DNA of 64,000 nucleotides from the NCBI GenBank assembly GCA_019459485.1, contig JAIBEZ010000011.1, positions 87,588-151,587 on the forward strand, read 5' to 3'. The translations under genes and the position numbers were made by a program. How positions within the stretch are numbered: the stretch's first letter is position 1; the number at the start of each line of letters is the position of its first letter. The stretch is from Prolixibacteraceae bacterium. Its GTDB lineage: Bacteria > Bacteroidota > Bacteroidia > Bacteroidales > Prolixibacteraceae. This document shows positions 9,145-18,263 of this stretch, piece after piece. Under the pieces are notes generated by a model that saw only the letters and a list, made by a program, of their open reading frames with translations, made no database searches and had not been told where the DNA came from.

Positions 9145-10956
9145 TTAGGTATTTTTAATAATTATTGGAGGTTCAATTAAATGACATTCAGGAAATTTCC
9201 CTTCAAATTTCAGGGAATCACCTTCTCCGGATTGCTTCCAGCTGGTTGTAACGCGATCAACCCCAACCGGATAAATGATGAGCTGATCTTTGGTAATGTG
9301 CAGGCGCAGAAAATTTTTGTAATGCTGATGGGCCAGCGAGGAAAATCCTTCGTCCAGATGTACATTCAGGACATAAACACCAAACCATAAACAGATGCCG
9401 AAAATGAAACCGCCCACAATTCCTCCGGTCAATGCAGCCGCAAGAGTGGTGGAAATGACGAAAAGCATTTGTTGGCCTTCGGGAAAGAAAGGGTGAAGAA
9501 ATACTGCAAAAACGCTGAGCCAAAACATCAGGTTGAACCATTGAATTATGCCATGTGGCAGTCCGAGAAATAAATTTAAACGTTTGATTCGTTTGGTATC
9601 GGTAAATGTCATGCACCCAAAAATCAAAACAAAACTGATTAAGATGAAAAGCGGGTTGTTAATCAGGGTTTTAAAAATGATGGCAAAAGATTGACCTAAA
9701 TCGGTTGTATTCGCCAACTGTTTTAAAAATGATCCTTTTATATCATAATAGGTGGTGCCTTGCAGAATCCAGGTTAACATCAATTCCACAAATGAAAGGA
9801 AAAGTACAAACTCTTTATTGAACCATGGAAATGCGAAGTTCAGGAATGACAGTTTCCACGAATCACTTTTTGAGGGGAAAGCCGCTTTCAATTCAGGATC
9901 TTTTTTCGGGGTGCTTTTTTCGAACGAAAAATCTGTTTTTGCCATTTTGGTCAATTTTTCGGGCAAAAAATGTGTGGGATGCAGAAAGGCACCTCCACCA
10001 CCAGCGGTAATCAGTTGATTTACATACCCTTCTTTTTCCAATTCGTAACGCGAATAATGATGCAAATCTCCGGTAATCGTGGCAACCAGTTTAAATTTCT
10101 TGCCAATCAGTTGATAGGCATCGTCGGTGATGTAAAGAGTTTCGAAGTATTTCAGGCGTTTGTACGATTCGTCTTCCCGGTACAACTCATGGTAAACCCA
10201 TGCCGGCTCGGCGGTGCAGAGAATGACTTTGTCACCGTCTTTCATTTTATCGATGGCAATCTTCTGAAAATACTCCTTTTGCGGCTGGTCGATATCAGAG
10301 TTCAGTTGTACATCGATTCCGAATATCCAGTAATTGTATGGCAGTTCAATGGCAAAATAGCTTCGTTCCTGTACTGTTTGCCAATTGCCAATCTGCCGTT
10401 TCTGGCAAAAGAGACTGATAAAATTGCCCAATCCATCGTACCAATCGTGATTGCCCGGGATGGCAAACATTTTTGGATGGTTGTTTTTATCGGTTTTGTC
10501 GATACAGGGGTTTGCTGTGCCAAACGGAATTTTGAAACGATTATCGTATTCCTTCATTTCCGGGGTAGGATACACCTGATCACCTCCAAATATGATTAAA
10601 TCTCCAGGTTTGGTTATAATCCCATCTTTGTATAAATCAATGTTTTTGCCTTGATTTTTAGGTTCGTAATTTTTCTTTAAAGCGAGTTTTAAGTTTTTTT
10701 CTGAAACCAGTTTTGCAATCGAATAGGTTGAATTGAACCCGTCGCCCGTATCGGAAACGTAATCAATCCAAAGTTCAGTTTCATCGCCAAAACTGATGGC
10801 TTTTGCCTGTGGTTTCAAGGCGGCCTGTATCTCACGCTTATCGGCAAAATGACCAAACTGGCCCGAAATTACAGATCTCAGCCCTGTGGCTGCCAACTGC
10901 TTGGTGTCGTACCAGTTGACCATCTTTGGCTGAATGTATTTTTTTGAAGTCGCCAT
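9145..10956 (-). CDS. membrane-associated metallophosphoesterase
   Basis: Calcineurin-like phosphoesterase fused to a membrane part. The metal-binding motifs GGDQVYPT, GNHDWYDG and GDLHHYSRY occur in order in the first ~330 residues. Several hydrophobic segments (e.g. FVLFLSFVELMLTWIL, LFILISFVLIFGC) follow at about 385-560. The catalytic domain probably faces the cytoplasm. I use the ATG at 10956 (MATSKKYIQ, 603 aa). An ATG at 11016 would add 20 residues but would place the phased GTCATT array inside the gene. It sits between patatin and GMC oxidoreductase genes, suggesting action on a phosphorylated lipid intermediate (inference). Confidence 0.82.
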   Translation of the reverse strand: MATSKKYIQPKMVNWYDTKQLAATGLRSVISGQFGHFADKREIQAALKPQAKAISFGDETELWIDYVSDTGDGFNSTYSIAKLVSEKNLKLALKKNYEPKNQGKNIDLYKDGIITKPGDLIIFGGDQVYPTPEMKEYDNRFKIPFGTANPCIDKTDKNNHPKMFAIPGNHDWYDGLGNFISLFCQKRQIGNWQTVQERSYFAIELPYNYWIFGIDVQLNSDIDQPQKEYFQKIAIDKMKDGDKVILCTAEPAWVYHELYREDESYKRLKYFETLYITDDAYQLIGKKFKLVATITGDLHHYSRYELEKEGYVNQLITAGGGGAFLHPTHFLPEKLTKMAKTDFSFEKSTPKKDPELKAAFPSKSDSWKLSFLNFAFPWFNKEFVLFLSFVELMLTWILQGTTYYDIKGSFLKQLANTTDLGQSFAIIFKTLINNPLFILISFVLIFGCMTFTDTKRIKRLNLFLGLPHGIIQWFNLMFWLSVFAVFLHPFFPEGQQMLFVISTTLAAALTGGIVGGFIFGICLWFGVYVLNVHLDEGFSSLAHQHYKNFLRLHITKDQLIIYPVGVDRVTTSWKQSGEGDSLKFEGKFPECHLIEPPIIIKNT

Positions 10957-10998
10957 TTTTCTATTGTTGTTCAATGAATATCCATAATATTGCCCAAT

Positions 10999-11074
10999 GT
11001 CATAAAAGTCATTCAATTGTCATTTTGTAGTCATTAAGTTGCCAGGAAATGACAACCGAATGACAATAAATGAC
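10999..11074. promoter_or_regulatory. helically phased GTCATT / AATGAC array
   Basis: Plus-strand GTCAT(T) units start at 10999, 11008, 11019 and 11030. They are followed by inverted AATGAC units at 11048, 11059 and 11069. Spacing is 9-11 bases, about one helical turn, so all units lie on one DNA face around a centre near 11041. It lies between patatin and metallophosphoesterase genes and looks like a cooperative operator. No regulator is known. Confidence 0.5.
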
Positions 11075-11120
11075 CACGACTGACTGACACAAAATGCCAA
11101 ATAAGTATGCAAACGGACAG

Positions 11121-12539
11121 TCATATTTGTTTATAAACTTCGCCCAGAATCCTGAACTTTTCTCTCCATTTACCCAGCAAACCGCTGCTGCTGTTGACAT
11201 GAATGAAAGGGACGTTTTTAATCCGAATCCATGCGTTTTGCTTTAATATTGCTGAAATTGGCGTTGGCAAATTTTTACTGCTAATGGTGCAGCGGGCTTT
11301 TTTAAATTCCATGCCCAGCAATAAATCATACTGACTGTTCAAATCGAGCTTGCATTGCAGATGCTGGATTTGATCTTCAAAAACGAAATCACATTCTAGC
11401 GTTAAAATCTGTTCGGTCTGATTGATCATCACTTGATTGTTGTAAGTTGAAATCCGGTTTTCACTGTTTTCAAACGAAACGGATGCAAATGCGCGCAAAA
11501 CCAATTCCCGGTGGACACTTCTGAAATTGAAATTAATGTTCAGCGAAAAATCGGTCTGTTTGTTTTTCCAGTCAATCATTCCTGAAAACAATGACCTGAA
11601 AACCAGTACAGCTCCGGGTTCATTCATCATCGAAGCTTTGTAATCGGGCGCAACTCCCAGTTCAGTTTTTCGTTGCAGATAACTTTTCGCATCGGCATAA
11701 CCACGGTTGATCAGTTCGTCAGCATTGATTTTATTGAACATTAGATCAGGATCAAGCGGCAATGGGAATTCGGGTTTAATGACGTGAAGAATCGTTTTTT
11801 CAGCCGAAGGTTTTTCACTGTTAAGTTTTTCTATTTGTTCCAGTTCCAGCAGCAAACCACCATTGGCGCTAATTTCAATCATGTGCACATACTGATTAAA
11901 TGTGCCGTTTAAAAATTCGTGCGAGTTTCCAATTGCCCAAACCAACCATATTTCTTTCACGTTTCGTTTCAGAGCTTCTGTGATATTGGCATCTTTAATC
12001 CACACAGCATCGGTGTACCAGTCGCCGTGAATTTCAATTGCCGGCATAAAAATGGGCAGCGACATTCCTGCCACCAAATGCTGAAGGGTTACATTCCGGT
12101 TGGAGAAAACCTCAACTGTTTTCTTCGAAAAATTGCACACATTAAAAGTGGCATCAATCGAGGTGTTGGCGTTCATTTTAGCCACATCAATTCCCAATGT
12201 GGGATATACTTTGTTGATCATTCCATCGGCATCGCCAAAGGCGGCAAATGTTTTTTTCGAGAAATAGCTCTTAAATGGCAGCAGCGACGAAAAATGCAGC
12301 ACATTTACTTTTCGCCAGCGGGTGCCCATATCTTTGGCTTCAATTCCGGAGCTTAACATAGCCGTATTAAAAATTCCTCCTGAAGTGCCATCAAAATGAC
12401 TGAAGCTCAAACCTTCTTCTTCCAGCGCCTTAATAACACCTGCCTGATAGGCTAGTCGTGCGCCGCCTCCAGCCAGAATCAGCGAGCGTTTGATTCCGGC
12501 AGCATTAACTTCAGCAATAATATTTTCAGGCGATGACAT
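11121..12539 (-). CDS. patatin-like phospholipase
   Basis: Patatin-family serine lipase/acyl hydrolase of 472 residues. The oxyanion loop GGGARLAYQAG is at 24-34 and the nucleophile Ser53 in GTSGG. The catalytic Asp is probably in WYTDAVW, where most patatins have DGG or DGA. The C-terminal ~130 residues have no motif I recognise. There is no signal peptide, so it is probably cytoplasmic or peripheral to the inner membrane. Its start overlaps the upstream membrane-protein gene by 14 bases, showing translational coupling in the lipid operon. It probably cleaves acyl esters from a phospholipid or other lipid. Confidence 0.88.
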   Translation of the reverse strand: MSSPENIIAEVNAAGIKRSLILAGGGARLAYQAGVIKALEEEGLSFSHFDGTSGGIFNTAMLSSGIEAKDMGTRWRKVNVLHFSSLLPFKSYFSKKTFAAFGDADGMINKVYPTLGIDVAKMNANTSIDATFNVCNFSKKTVEVFSNRNVTLQHLVAGMSLPIFMPAIEIHGDWYTDAVWIKDANITEALKRNVKEIWLVWAIGNSHEFLNGTFNQYVHMIEISANGGLLLELEQIEKLNSEKPSAEKTILHVIKPEFPLPLDPDLMFNKINADELINRGYADAKSYLQRKTELGVAPDYKASMMNEPGAVLVFRSLFSGMIDWKNKQTDFSLNINFNFRSVHRELVLRAFASVSFENSENRISTYNNQVMINQTEQILTLECDFVFEDQIQHLQCKLDLNSQYDLLLGMEFKKARCTISSKNLPTPISAILKQNAWIRIKNVPFIHVNSSSGLLGKWREKFRILGEVYKQI

Positions 12540-12945
12540 TTTGAATAACCAGTTTTCGTGAATAAAAAATAATGACCACTACACCCACCAATTCAAAAGC
12601 AAGGAAAAAAAGCATCATCCCACTTGGGATTCCGTCCATTACTATCGACATTATTCTTGCAAGAACTCCGGCACTCATGATGAAAATGAAAAGCCGGTTG
12701 AATTCCTTTTTGCTGAAAATGCTTTTCACAAACAAGATGGCGAAAACGCCGAATCCAAGTTCAATGGCTCTCAAAAACCGATACTGACTCAATAGATTGA
12801 TGCGTTGAAAGTCGGTTAAAGTGTTTGTTTCCAAATTAAATAACAGCCGGTAATCAAATTCAGGATAAATAAACGCTCCCCAGAAACCGGCAACAATTAC
12901 CAGTCCGATGTAGGAATAATAGAAAAAGTAATTAGCCAGCCGCAT
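12526..12945 (-). CDS. small integral membrane protein, unknown function
   Basis: A 139-residue protein with four predicted membrane helices (about 5-27, 58-76, 83-103, 108-130). No catalytic motif is visible and I cannot assign a family with confidence. It overlaps both neighbours by 14 bases, so it belongs to the operon. It may form a membrane complex with the two small membrane proteins encoded just upstream. Confidence 0.75.
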   Translation of the reverse strand: MRLANYFFYYSYIGLVIVAGFWGAFIYPEFDYRLLFNLETNTLTDFQRINLLSQYRFLRAIELGFGVFAILFVKSIFSKKEFNRLFIFIMSAGVLARIMSIVMDGIPSGMMLFFLAFELVGVVVIIFYSRKLVIQNVIA

Positions 12946-13318
12946 CGATTTTGAGTGTTTTTAAATAATAGAAAAACAGGAGTGCCGAGAATAAATCGAA
13001 TACGGCTACTCCGGCTGCAAGCAGAATAAATGTTCCATTAAAAACGCCGATAAAAACGGCCACCGAAGCGCCTAATTTTTGTAAGCCCGACCAAATTACC
13101 ACGACCCGGCTATTGTCTTCGTGGTACAATGCGTGAATCATCATTGCGCCAAACAAAAACATGAACATGCCGATGGTTGCAAACAATTGTTTGGAGGTCG
13201 TGTTAATTTCGGCACCAACAAAATTCAGCACAAAGACTGGAGCTATTGCCTGCATCGCGCCAGAAAACAAGGTGGCAACCGAAATCAGCAAAATTATGAG
13301 CCGGATATATTTTTTCAT
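12932..13318 (-). CDS. small integral membrane protein, possibly DUF4345-like
   Basis: A 128-residue protein with four hydrophobic segments (starting near 6, 44, 72 and 98). The first contains the loop FSGAMQAIAPVFVLNFVG, and a conserved-looking GMFMFLFGAM motif lies in the second. The general pattern resembles DUF4345-type four-helix proteins, but this is a weak guess. Translation is coupled to the downstream membrane-protein gene by a 14-base overlap. Confidence 0.72.
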   Translation of the reverse strand: MKKYIRLIILLISVATLFSGAMQAIAPVFVLNFVGAEINTTSKQLFATIGMFMFLFGAMMIHALYHEDNSRVVVIWSGLQKLGASVAVFIGVFNGTFILLAAGVAVFDLFSALLFFYYLKTLKIDAAG

Positions 13319-13321
13319 CTG

Positions 13322-13801
13322 TTACGGTTTACGCGCTTTGGCAATGAAATAATACATGGTGATGCCCCACATTACAGCAAGAATATAAAACCTCACATCA
13401 TTGTAAAACATCCAGTCTTTCAATAATTCCTGAAGTACAGCCTGATCGGTTACACCAGCCTTAAATTGGTCGTTGATATCTTCTATAAACTTTTGCTGCG
13501 TCACCACCGGAACGAGCAGGCCGGGAATCCACGCCAGCGGAATCCAGCGGAATCTGGTTTTCCATTCTGTAATCAACATGATTACCAAAGCAACTGCCAT
13601 AATCGGAATGGAAATAAAGAAAAACTTCGTGGCCGTATCGGTTTGGGGAATAATCGCATCGTAATAATTGCTTACATTCAGCTTGGTCGGGTAGTTCGGG
13701 AAAAAGAAAAAGTGAAGTGTCCAGAACATTCCAAGGTAAATGGACGAGCAAAAAAAGATGTACGCATTATTGATGTCGAGGAGGGTCTGTTTTAGATTCA
13801 T
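13322..13801 (-). CDS. small integral membrane protein, unknown function
   Basis: A 159-residue protein with about four membrane helices (15-35, 58-78, 86-104, 138-155) and an acidic loop (TQQKFIEDINDQF) between the third and fourth. The architecture recalls DUF1772-like anthrone-oxygenase-type membrane proteins, but the match is only in outline. It lies 12 bases after the acetoacetate-decarboxylase-like gene and 3 bases before the next membrane-protein gene. Confidence 0.72.
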   Translation of the reverse strand: MNLKQTLLDINNAYIFFCSSIYLGMFWTLHFFFFPNYPTKLNVSNYYDAIIPQTDTATKFFFISIPIMAVALVIMLITEWKTRFRWIPLAWIPGLLVPVVTQQKFIEDINDQFKAGVTDQAVLQELLKDWMFYNDVRFYILAVMWGITMYYFIAKARKP

Positions 13802-13813
13802 GACGAGGTAGTT

Positions 13814-14701
13814 TTAGATTTTGAATTTTTCGTAATCGGTAATCGATGGCGCTTCCAGCCAATCTTCGTTGAGTCCCAGATTAAACACACTTTCAAATCC
13901 TTCAGGAGTGACTTTTTCGGGCTTATTTTCATAGGTCATAAACCAACATTCAAAATGATCGTCCAGGATGCCGGTGGTTTCAGGCATGTACATCGTGAAA
14001 AATGGTTTGCTTTCAATTTGCAGGTCTTTTAAGAATTTGGTTCGGGGATGGTCGCCAATAAACAACCGGCCGGTAGCACTTTTCCCCAGCCTGATTCCGG
14101 CTTTCGATTTAAAATGAATGTACGAGGCCATCAGCATATTCCGGAAATGACTGTAGTTGATTGCGCTGAGGTTGATCGGGAAGTTGGTCTTTTGCGGTTT
14201 GTCAATTTCGATCCGGAAAGCAAACTGCCCGTCTTTTTCGTACTGCGAACTAACCTGACTGTCGGTGATGATGAAATCGAGGTTGGCTTTGTGTTTCGGC
14301 ATTCCCCATATTCCTTTCCCACCTTTAACCGATACTTCGGAGCTTACCGGCAGATCCAGAATGAACTGACCGGTTTTGTAGGTTTTCATCATCATTGCCG
14401 GAAGCATTGGCGGAGCTGGTTTTCTGCCGCGGGTTACTGCCAACGCAATGCTGTATTCAATGTATTTGCCAATGGTGGTAACCCGATAATCAATTACTGT
14501 AACCATAAAAACAGCTTTGCCAAAGGCCTTTACCGGATGCAACTCATTTCCGGGTAAGATGGCTTTGGCTTTCTCGTAATCACATAAAAACCCAGCCATT
14601 ATCGCGGGCGATTGGGTGGCGCCTACCGGTAGTTTAAAAGTGATTCCATCAACCATCGAATACCGGCCTTCGTAATCTTTTATTCGTTCGGATACTGACA
14701 T
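13814..14701 (-). CDS. acetoacetate decarboxylase family protein
   Basis: A 295-residue member of the acetoacetate decarboxylase (ADC) superfamily. Family landmarks are YSIALAVTRGRKP (~100-112) and GIWGMPKHKANL (~155). In the latter, Lys before His matches the Schiff-base Lys of the ADC motif G-x-PKK. The second Lys, which tunes the pKa in true ADC, is His here, so the reaction may not be acetoacetate decarboxylation. ADC-fold proteins also act as decarboxylases or aldolase/dehydratases on larger keto acids. It is in the middle of the lipid operon. Confidence 0.85.
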   Translation of the reverse strand: MSVSERIKDYEGRYSMVDGITFKLPVGATQSPAIMAGFLCDYEKAKAILPGNELHPVKAFGKAVFMVTVIDYRVTTIGKYIEYSIALAVTRGRKPAPPMLPAMMMKTYKTGQFILDLPVSSEVSVKGGKGIWGMPKHKANLDFIITDSQVSSQYEKDGQFAFRIEIDKPQKTNFPINLSAINYSHFRNMLMASYIHFKSKAGIRLGKSATGRLFIGDHPRTKFLKDLQIESKPFFTMYMPETTGILDDHFECWFMTYENKPEKVTPEGFESVFNLGLNEDWLEAPSITDYEKFKI

Positions 14702-14797
14702 AATTTATAGCTGTTTTTAAATGGTAGTAATTTTCAGCAATGGATAACTCATTCTTTATTAGTTCAATAATTTTGATTCAATTATTGACAGTTCGAA

Positions 14798-15070
14798 TTA
14801 CTCTGAAGTTGTCGGGTCGATAATTGTTGATACCGGGCTGACCGAATTTGCAGGAAATCCACCTTGTATGGCATGTTCACGAACCATTTCTTCGTTTGGT
14901 GCTATATAAACACAATAGATTTTGTCGGTCGTCACAAAACTATTTACCCACTGAATTTGCGGCCCCATTTTAGAGAGTACACCACATGAAACTTGTGAAA
15001 TGGCCTTCAATTGTTCGGCAGATAATTTACCTGCACCGGGAATTTCCCTTTCAATTACATACTTTGGCAT
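14798..15070 (-). CDS. DUF4242 domain protein (SCO4226-like)
   Basis: A 90-residue protein matching the DUF4242 / nickel-binding SCO4226 family throughout. It starts PKYVIEREIPGAG, has the central WVNSFVTTDKIYCVY strand, and ends with HAIQGGFPANSVSPVSTI, the characteristic C-terminal region. It folds as a ferredoxin-like dimer in known members; its biochemical role is not established. It lies between the alpha/beta hydrolase and ADC-like genes and is probably co-transcribed. Confidence 0.88.
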   Translation of the reverse strand: MPKYVIEREIPGAGKLSAEQLKAISQVSCGVLSKMGPQIQWVNSFVTTDKIYCVYIAPNEEMVREHAIQGGFPANSVSPVSTIIDPTTSE

Positions 15071-15205
15071 AATTTTAATTTTTTTGTCTCCAACTCTTCT
15101 GGCTTTTCGGAAATACGCCCCGTTTTTTTTAGTGGTCTCTGGTTTCCACTTTTCATTCGCGTTATCAAATATTTTGTGAACTATAGAAATTGAAGCTGTA
15201 GTTTG

Positions 15206-16219
15206 TCATAAATTCAATTCATCAATCATCACAGGAAAAATATCTTTGTGTGCGTTCTTCCCCAGAAAAATATCCAAATGACTATACGTGTCATACACAT
15301 GCAATTTGTGAAATCCAGGTTTCAGGGCATTGAAATATTCATAGGAATTCACCTGACTTTCACTCCTGAAACATTTGTTGAGCTTTCCGGCGAAAAAAGC
15401 AAAACGTGCATCGGTTGCAGGAATTCTTTCAGCATAGTGTCTGGCTCCATTTACCGAAACCAATGAACCGTTATGTACACCTTTCCGGATGTGCCTGAAA
15501 AAATGTACCGGCACCGGACCAAATTCATTTCTGATCCAGTCCATCGTTTCATCGCTGAGGTTTTCCAGCTCCCACAATGCCGGAAATCCTGCGCCGTAAG
15601 TAAAACTTACAAATTTTCCGACGTTGGTATCTTTTTCAAAATGGGTGGCAAGTACCAAAGCCCTGAAAAACTTCGAACGAAAATCCGGAGCTTCGTCGCC
15701 CCAGCGCGGATTGAGGTAATCGGTGATCATACCGGCAATTTCCAGAACAACATCCAGCTTAACCCGCGACCACAAAGGCACTACCGGATGGAGTGAAACG
15801 GCATTGGTGACAATTGTTTTAACCTGAGGAATCAAGCCTTCGACAGCAGAAATCATAAAACTGGTGGAACCCTGGCAATGAATAATGGCTTTGCAGGATG
15901 CTGAACCATTTACTTCGCAAACCTTTTGAATGGCAGCCGGGTGGTCGTTTTTTGCCACCACATCCAGGTCCCATTTATTGGGCCGGAACTCGGTGCTGGC
16001 GCGCCAGTTTTCGAGAAATACATCGTAACCAGCCTCGGCAAGCATATCCAGCAAATTAACTTCGTTCGGCGGATTGAAAATATTGGCCCGAACGCCTGCA
16101 CCATGCACCAGCATAACCGGTCCGCGATGTTTTGAATGACCGTGTTTTAAACGCCAAAGGTTGCATTCGAATCCATCGAAGGCTTTAAAAGGAATAATAT
16201 CGAATGTATGGTTTGGCAT
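15206..16219 (-). CDS. alpha/beta hydrolase with a Cys at the nucleophile position
   Basis: Alpha/beta-fold hydrolase of 337 residues. The oxyanion strand is MLVHGAGVRANIF (36-48) and the nucleophile elbow is IIHCQGSTSF (112-121). Cys115 occupies the place of the usual Ser in G-x-S-x-G. The likely catalytic His is in YSHLDIFLG near the C-terminus. An HC-x-G elbow is, to my knowledge, shared with hydrolase domains linked to GMC/cholesterol-oxidase-like proteins, which fits a GMC gene in the same operon. No signal peptide. It is the first gene of the operon, 66 bases from the shared promoter block. Confidence 0.83.
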   Translation of the reverse strand: MPNHTFDIIPFKAFDGFECNLWRLKHGHSKHRGPVMLVHGAGVRANIFNPPNEVNLLDMLAEAGYDVFLENWRASTEFRPNKWDLDVVAKNDHPAAIQKVCEVNGSASCKAIIHCQGSTSFMISAVEGLIPQVKTIVTNAVSLHPVVPLWSRVKLDVVLEIAGMITDYLNPRWGDEAPDFRSKFFRALVLATHFEKDTNVGKFVSFTYGAGFPALWELENLSDETMDWIRNEFGPVPVHFFRHIRKGVHNGSLVSVNGARHYAERIPATDARFAFFAGKLNKCFRSESQVNSYEYFNALKPGFHKLHVYDTYSHLDIFLGKNAHKDIFPVMIDELNL

Positions 16220-16259
16220 ATTCTATTGGCAGTTTATTGTTTATACATACTGAACTGTC

Positions 16260-16310
16260 TAAAATTACGTAAGCAGTTGACATTTGTCAATAGCACAAAC
16301 GTGTCATTTT
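16260..16310 (-). promoter_or_regulatory. promoter and shared 26-bp upstream block of the lipid operon
   Basis: On the minus strand a block at 16310-16285, ending in TTGACA, is followed after exactly 17 bases by TAATTTTA (16267-16260), about 40 bases before the first gene. TTG to TA is 20 bases, as in Bacteroidetes -33/-7 promoters. The block is the same as 19271-19296 except for one base and contains the dyad CACG-N2-CGTG. TTGACA also pairs with TGTCAA across two bases here. Confidence 0.6.
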
Positions 16311-16313
16311 GCA

Positions 16314-16353
16314 AGAAAAAAGCCCAATAAGGTTTTAAAATCTTATTGGGCTT
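16314..16353 (-). terminator. intrinsic terminator of the peptidase operon
   Basis: Perfect 12-bp inverted repeat AAGCCCAATAAG / CTTATTGGGCTT with an 11-base loop region, followed on the minus strand by a run of T. It lies about 30 bases after the stop of the large multidomain protein gene. Confidence 0.85.
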
Positions 16354-16385
16354 GTATTAGTATGCCAAGAGTAAGTGCAACTTAC

Positions 16386-18251
16386 TTAACTTTTACAGAA
16401 CGACAGCCAATCATGAATGTTAGAATGCTGACCTTCACCGTTTGTGAGTTTTAATTCTACTGTCAGATAAACAGTGTAAGCACATTTTTTCAAGGAACTA
16501 ACAGGAAACAAAGCTGGATTATGCAATTCAGTCGCCGTACCAAATGTTTCGGGGACTGAACTTACCGGTGTTACATTTTGAATAGAAAATGGTCCGTCAG
16601 GTCCGTACAAAGTCAAGCTAACTGCTCCCATATTTGGATTAGCTGCAGTATAATTAAAATGCAGTGCATTGGTTATAGGAGTACAACCTGTGCCTCCGCC
16701 ACCTCCGATTAATTCCTGAATATCAACACAAGCTACTCCCATTTCACTTGAAACCTGTGGCATCCATGATCCAAATTGCGGTACATTTTGATATACTGTA
16801 TTGAACATTGCAATCGGATTGGAAACACCGGCAATTATTTCAGAGAGCGGATTGCCTGCCTCGCGTTTGATCATCCGGATTTTGAAGAATCTGTTTCCCT
16901 GAAGCGGAGCTATGGTAGTTGTGGATTGACCTTGTACCAACCCAGCCATATTTACAGTGGCACCATTTAGAACAGTTGTATTCAGGCTTAATAATTCGCC
17001 GTTTATATTTGGCGAAAAATTTGATGCCTGCGGAACAGCTATCCATCCAGCTGCATCCACCCCTCCGCTTACATTGCCGACTTTATAAGGTATAATTGAG
17101 ATTGGATTCAGTGGATCACCGGTCAGAGTAAAAAATGTACCAATTTCAGCTTCGCACATTTGAGGGGCCATAACTTTTTTCCATGAACCTATTTCAACAC
17201 CGGCAGGGCCGGATGTTTCAATGGTTTCAAAACTGTATTCCATTGCTGTGCCGTTCAGTTTCTGACTTAAGTTGCCACGCAGTTTTATGCAGCTGTAAAA
17301 TGCCTGTCCGGCAGGAGTTTTTCCTGTAGCCAACGCAATTACATTTGGATTGCCACTTGCAACTACTTCGTTGATAAAGTGGTTGCCATTGTTTCCGATT
17401 TTTGTGAATGAAGCAGGAATGCCGGGATCGGGAACTACAATTTCTTTCAGACATAAATTTACACACAGGCAGTAACCAACATTTTTTCTCCGGTCAGAAG
17501 CCGTTTCACCCTGAATGCCAACGCCATTGTATTCATATTTAAAATAAACATCAGGGCCACTCTTAAATGTTGGAGGGAATCCCTTATCAGTTTCGATGTT
17601 AATCAACGGAGATAAAAATGTTTTCTTGAAATCGGCCGAAGTATAATCAATCCTGAAATGTCCGCTTGAATCGGTGACAGCACTTCCCAGATTGTCATCA
17701 GAAATGAAATCTGCATCCATTGCTGTTACTTTTACATTAGAGATAGGCGTTTTTGTTCCGCAAACAAACATGTGCCCGCAAATTACCCATGCGTCAAAAT
17801 AATTCCCTCTTATGTAACACCACCATTTATCGGTGATACAATAGTTCCATTGGAAATGGTAGCTTTCCTCCTGCCTGTCAATCCTCCATTGCGGGAAAAT
17901 ACTAGTTAGATGAAATTGCAGAAGTTCTTTACGCGGAGGTTTCGGAGGGCCTCCTGGTACAGTTCCGCAGGTAAAATCAATATCAAAAGCTGTTTGACTG
18001 TACTTTTCATTCAATACAAATTCATAATTGCCTTTTGAATCGGTTTTGGAAGTTGCTATCAGCAGATCTTTTCTGGCTGCGGCTTCTTCCTTGGTTACGA
18101 GGCGAAACGTGTCTTTTGTATCGGCAACAACATGGCTAACAACATTCTCTTTTTGCCAGGGCAGGTAGAGAAGTACTTCCATTCCGGAAAGCGGTTCGTT
18201 ACAATCGTCACATAGAGAACCGCAAAGATTCCCTCTTAATATAAAATTCAT
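16386..18251 (-). CDS. large multidomain protein with carboxypeptidase-regulatory-like domains, unknown function
   Basis: A 621-residue protein without signal peptide or membrane helices. It begins with a Cys-rich motif (GNLCGSLCDDCNEPLSG). At least two transthyretin/carboxypeptidase-regulatory-like beta domains follow: SKTDSKGNYEFVLNEK at ~88-103 and VTDSSGHFRIDYTSADF at ~200-216. Between them lies a Trp/Cys-rich part (WWCYIRG, ICGHMFVCG). The C-terminal half is beta-rich with Ile/Thr/Gly-rich strands. The function is unknown. It lies 12 bases after a papain-like peptidase gene and is followed by a terminator, so the two form a bicistronic unit. It could be a partner or substrate of the peptidase. 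Confidence 0.75.
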   Translation of the reverse strand: MNFILRGNLCGSLCDDCNEPLSGMEVLLYLPWQKENVVSHVVADTKDTFRLVTKEEAAARKDLLIATSKTDSKGNYEFVLNEKYSQTAFDIDFTCGTVPGGPPKPPRKELLQFHLTSIFPQWRIDRQEESYHFQWNYCITDKWWCYIRGNYFDAWVICGHMFVCGTKTPISNVKVTAMDADFISDDNLGSAVTDSSGHFRIDYTSADFKKTFLSPLINIETDKGFPPTFKSGPDVYFKYEYNGVGIQGETASDRRKNVGYCLCVNLCLKEIVVPDPGIPASFTKIGNNGNHFINEVVASGNPNVIALATGKTPAGQAFYSCIKLRGNLSQKLNGTAMEYSFETIETSGPAGVEIGSWKKVMAPQMCEAEIGTFFTLTGDPLNPISIIPYKVGNVSGGVDAAGWIAVPQASNFSPNINGELLSLNTTVLNGATVNMAGLVQGQSTTTIAPLQGNRFFKIRMIKREAGNPLSEIIAGVSNPIAMFNTVYQNVPQFGSWMPQVSSEMGVACVDIQELIGGGGGTGCTPITNALHFNYTAANPNMGAVSLTLYGPDGPFSIQNVTPVSSVPETFGTATELHNPALFPVSSLKKCAYTVYLTVELKLTNGEGQHSNIHDWLSFCKS

Positions 18252-18263
18252 AATCGTATGGTT

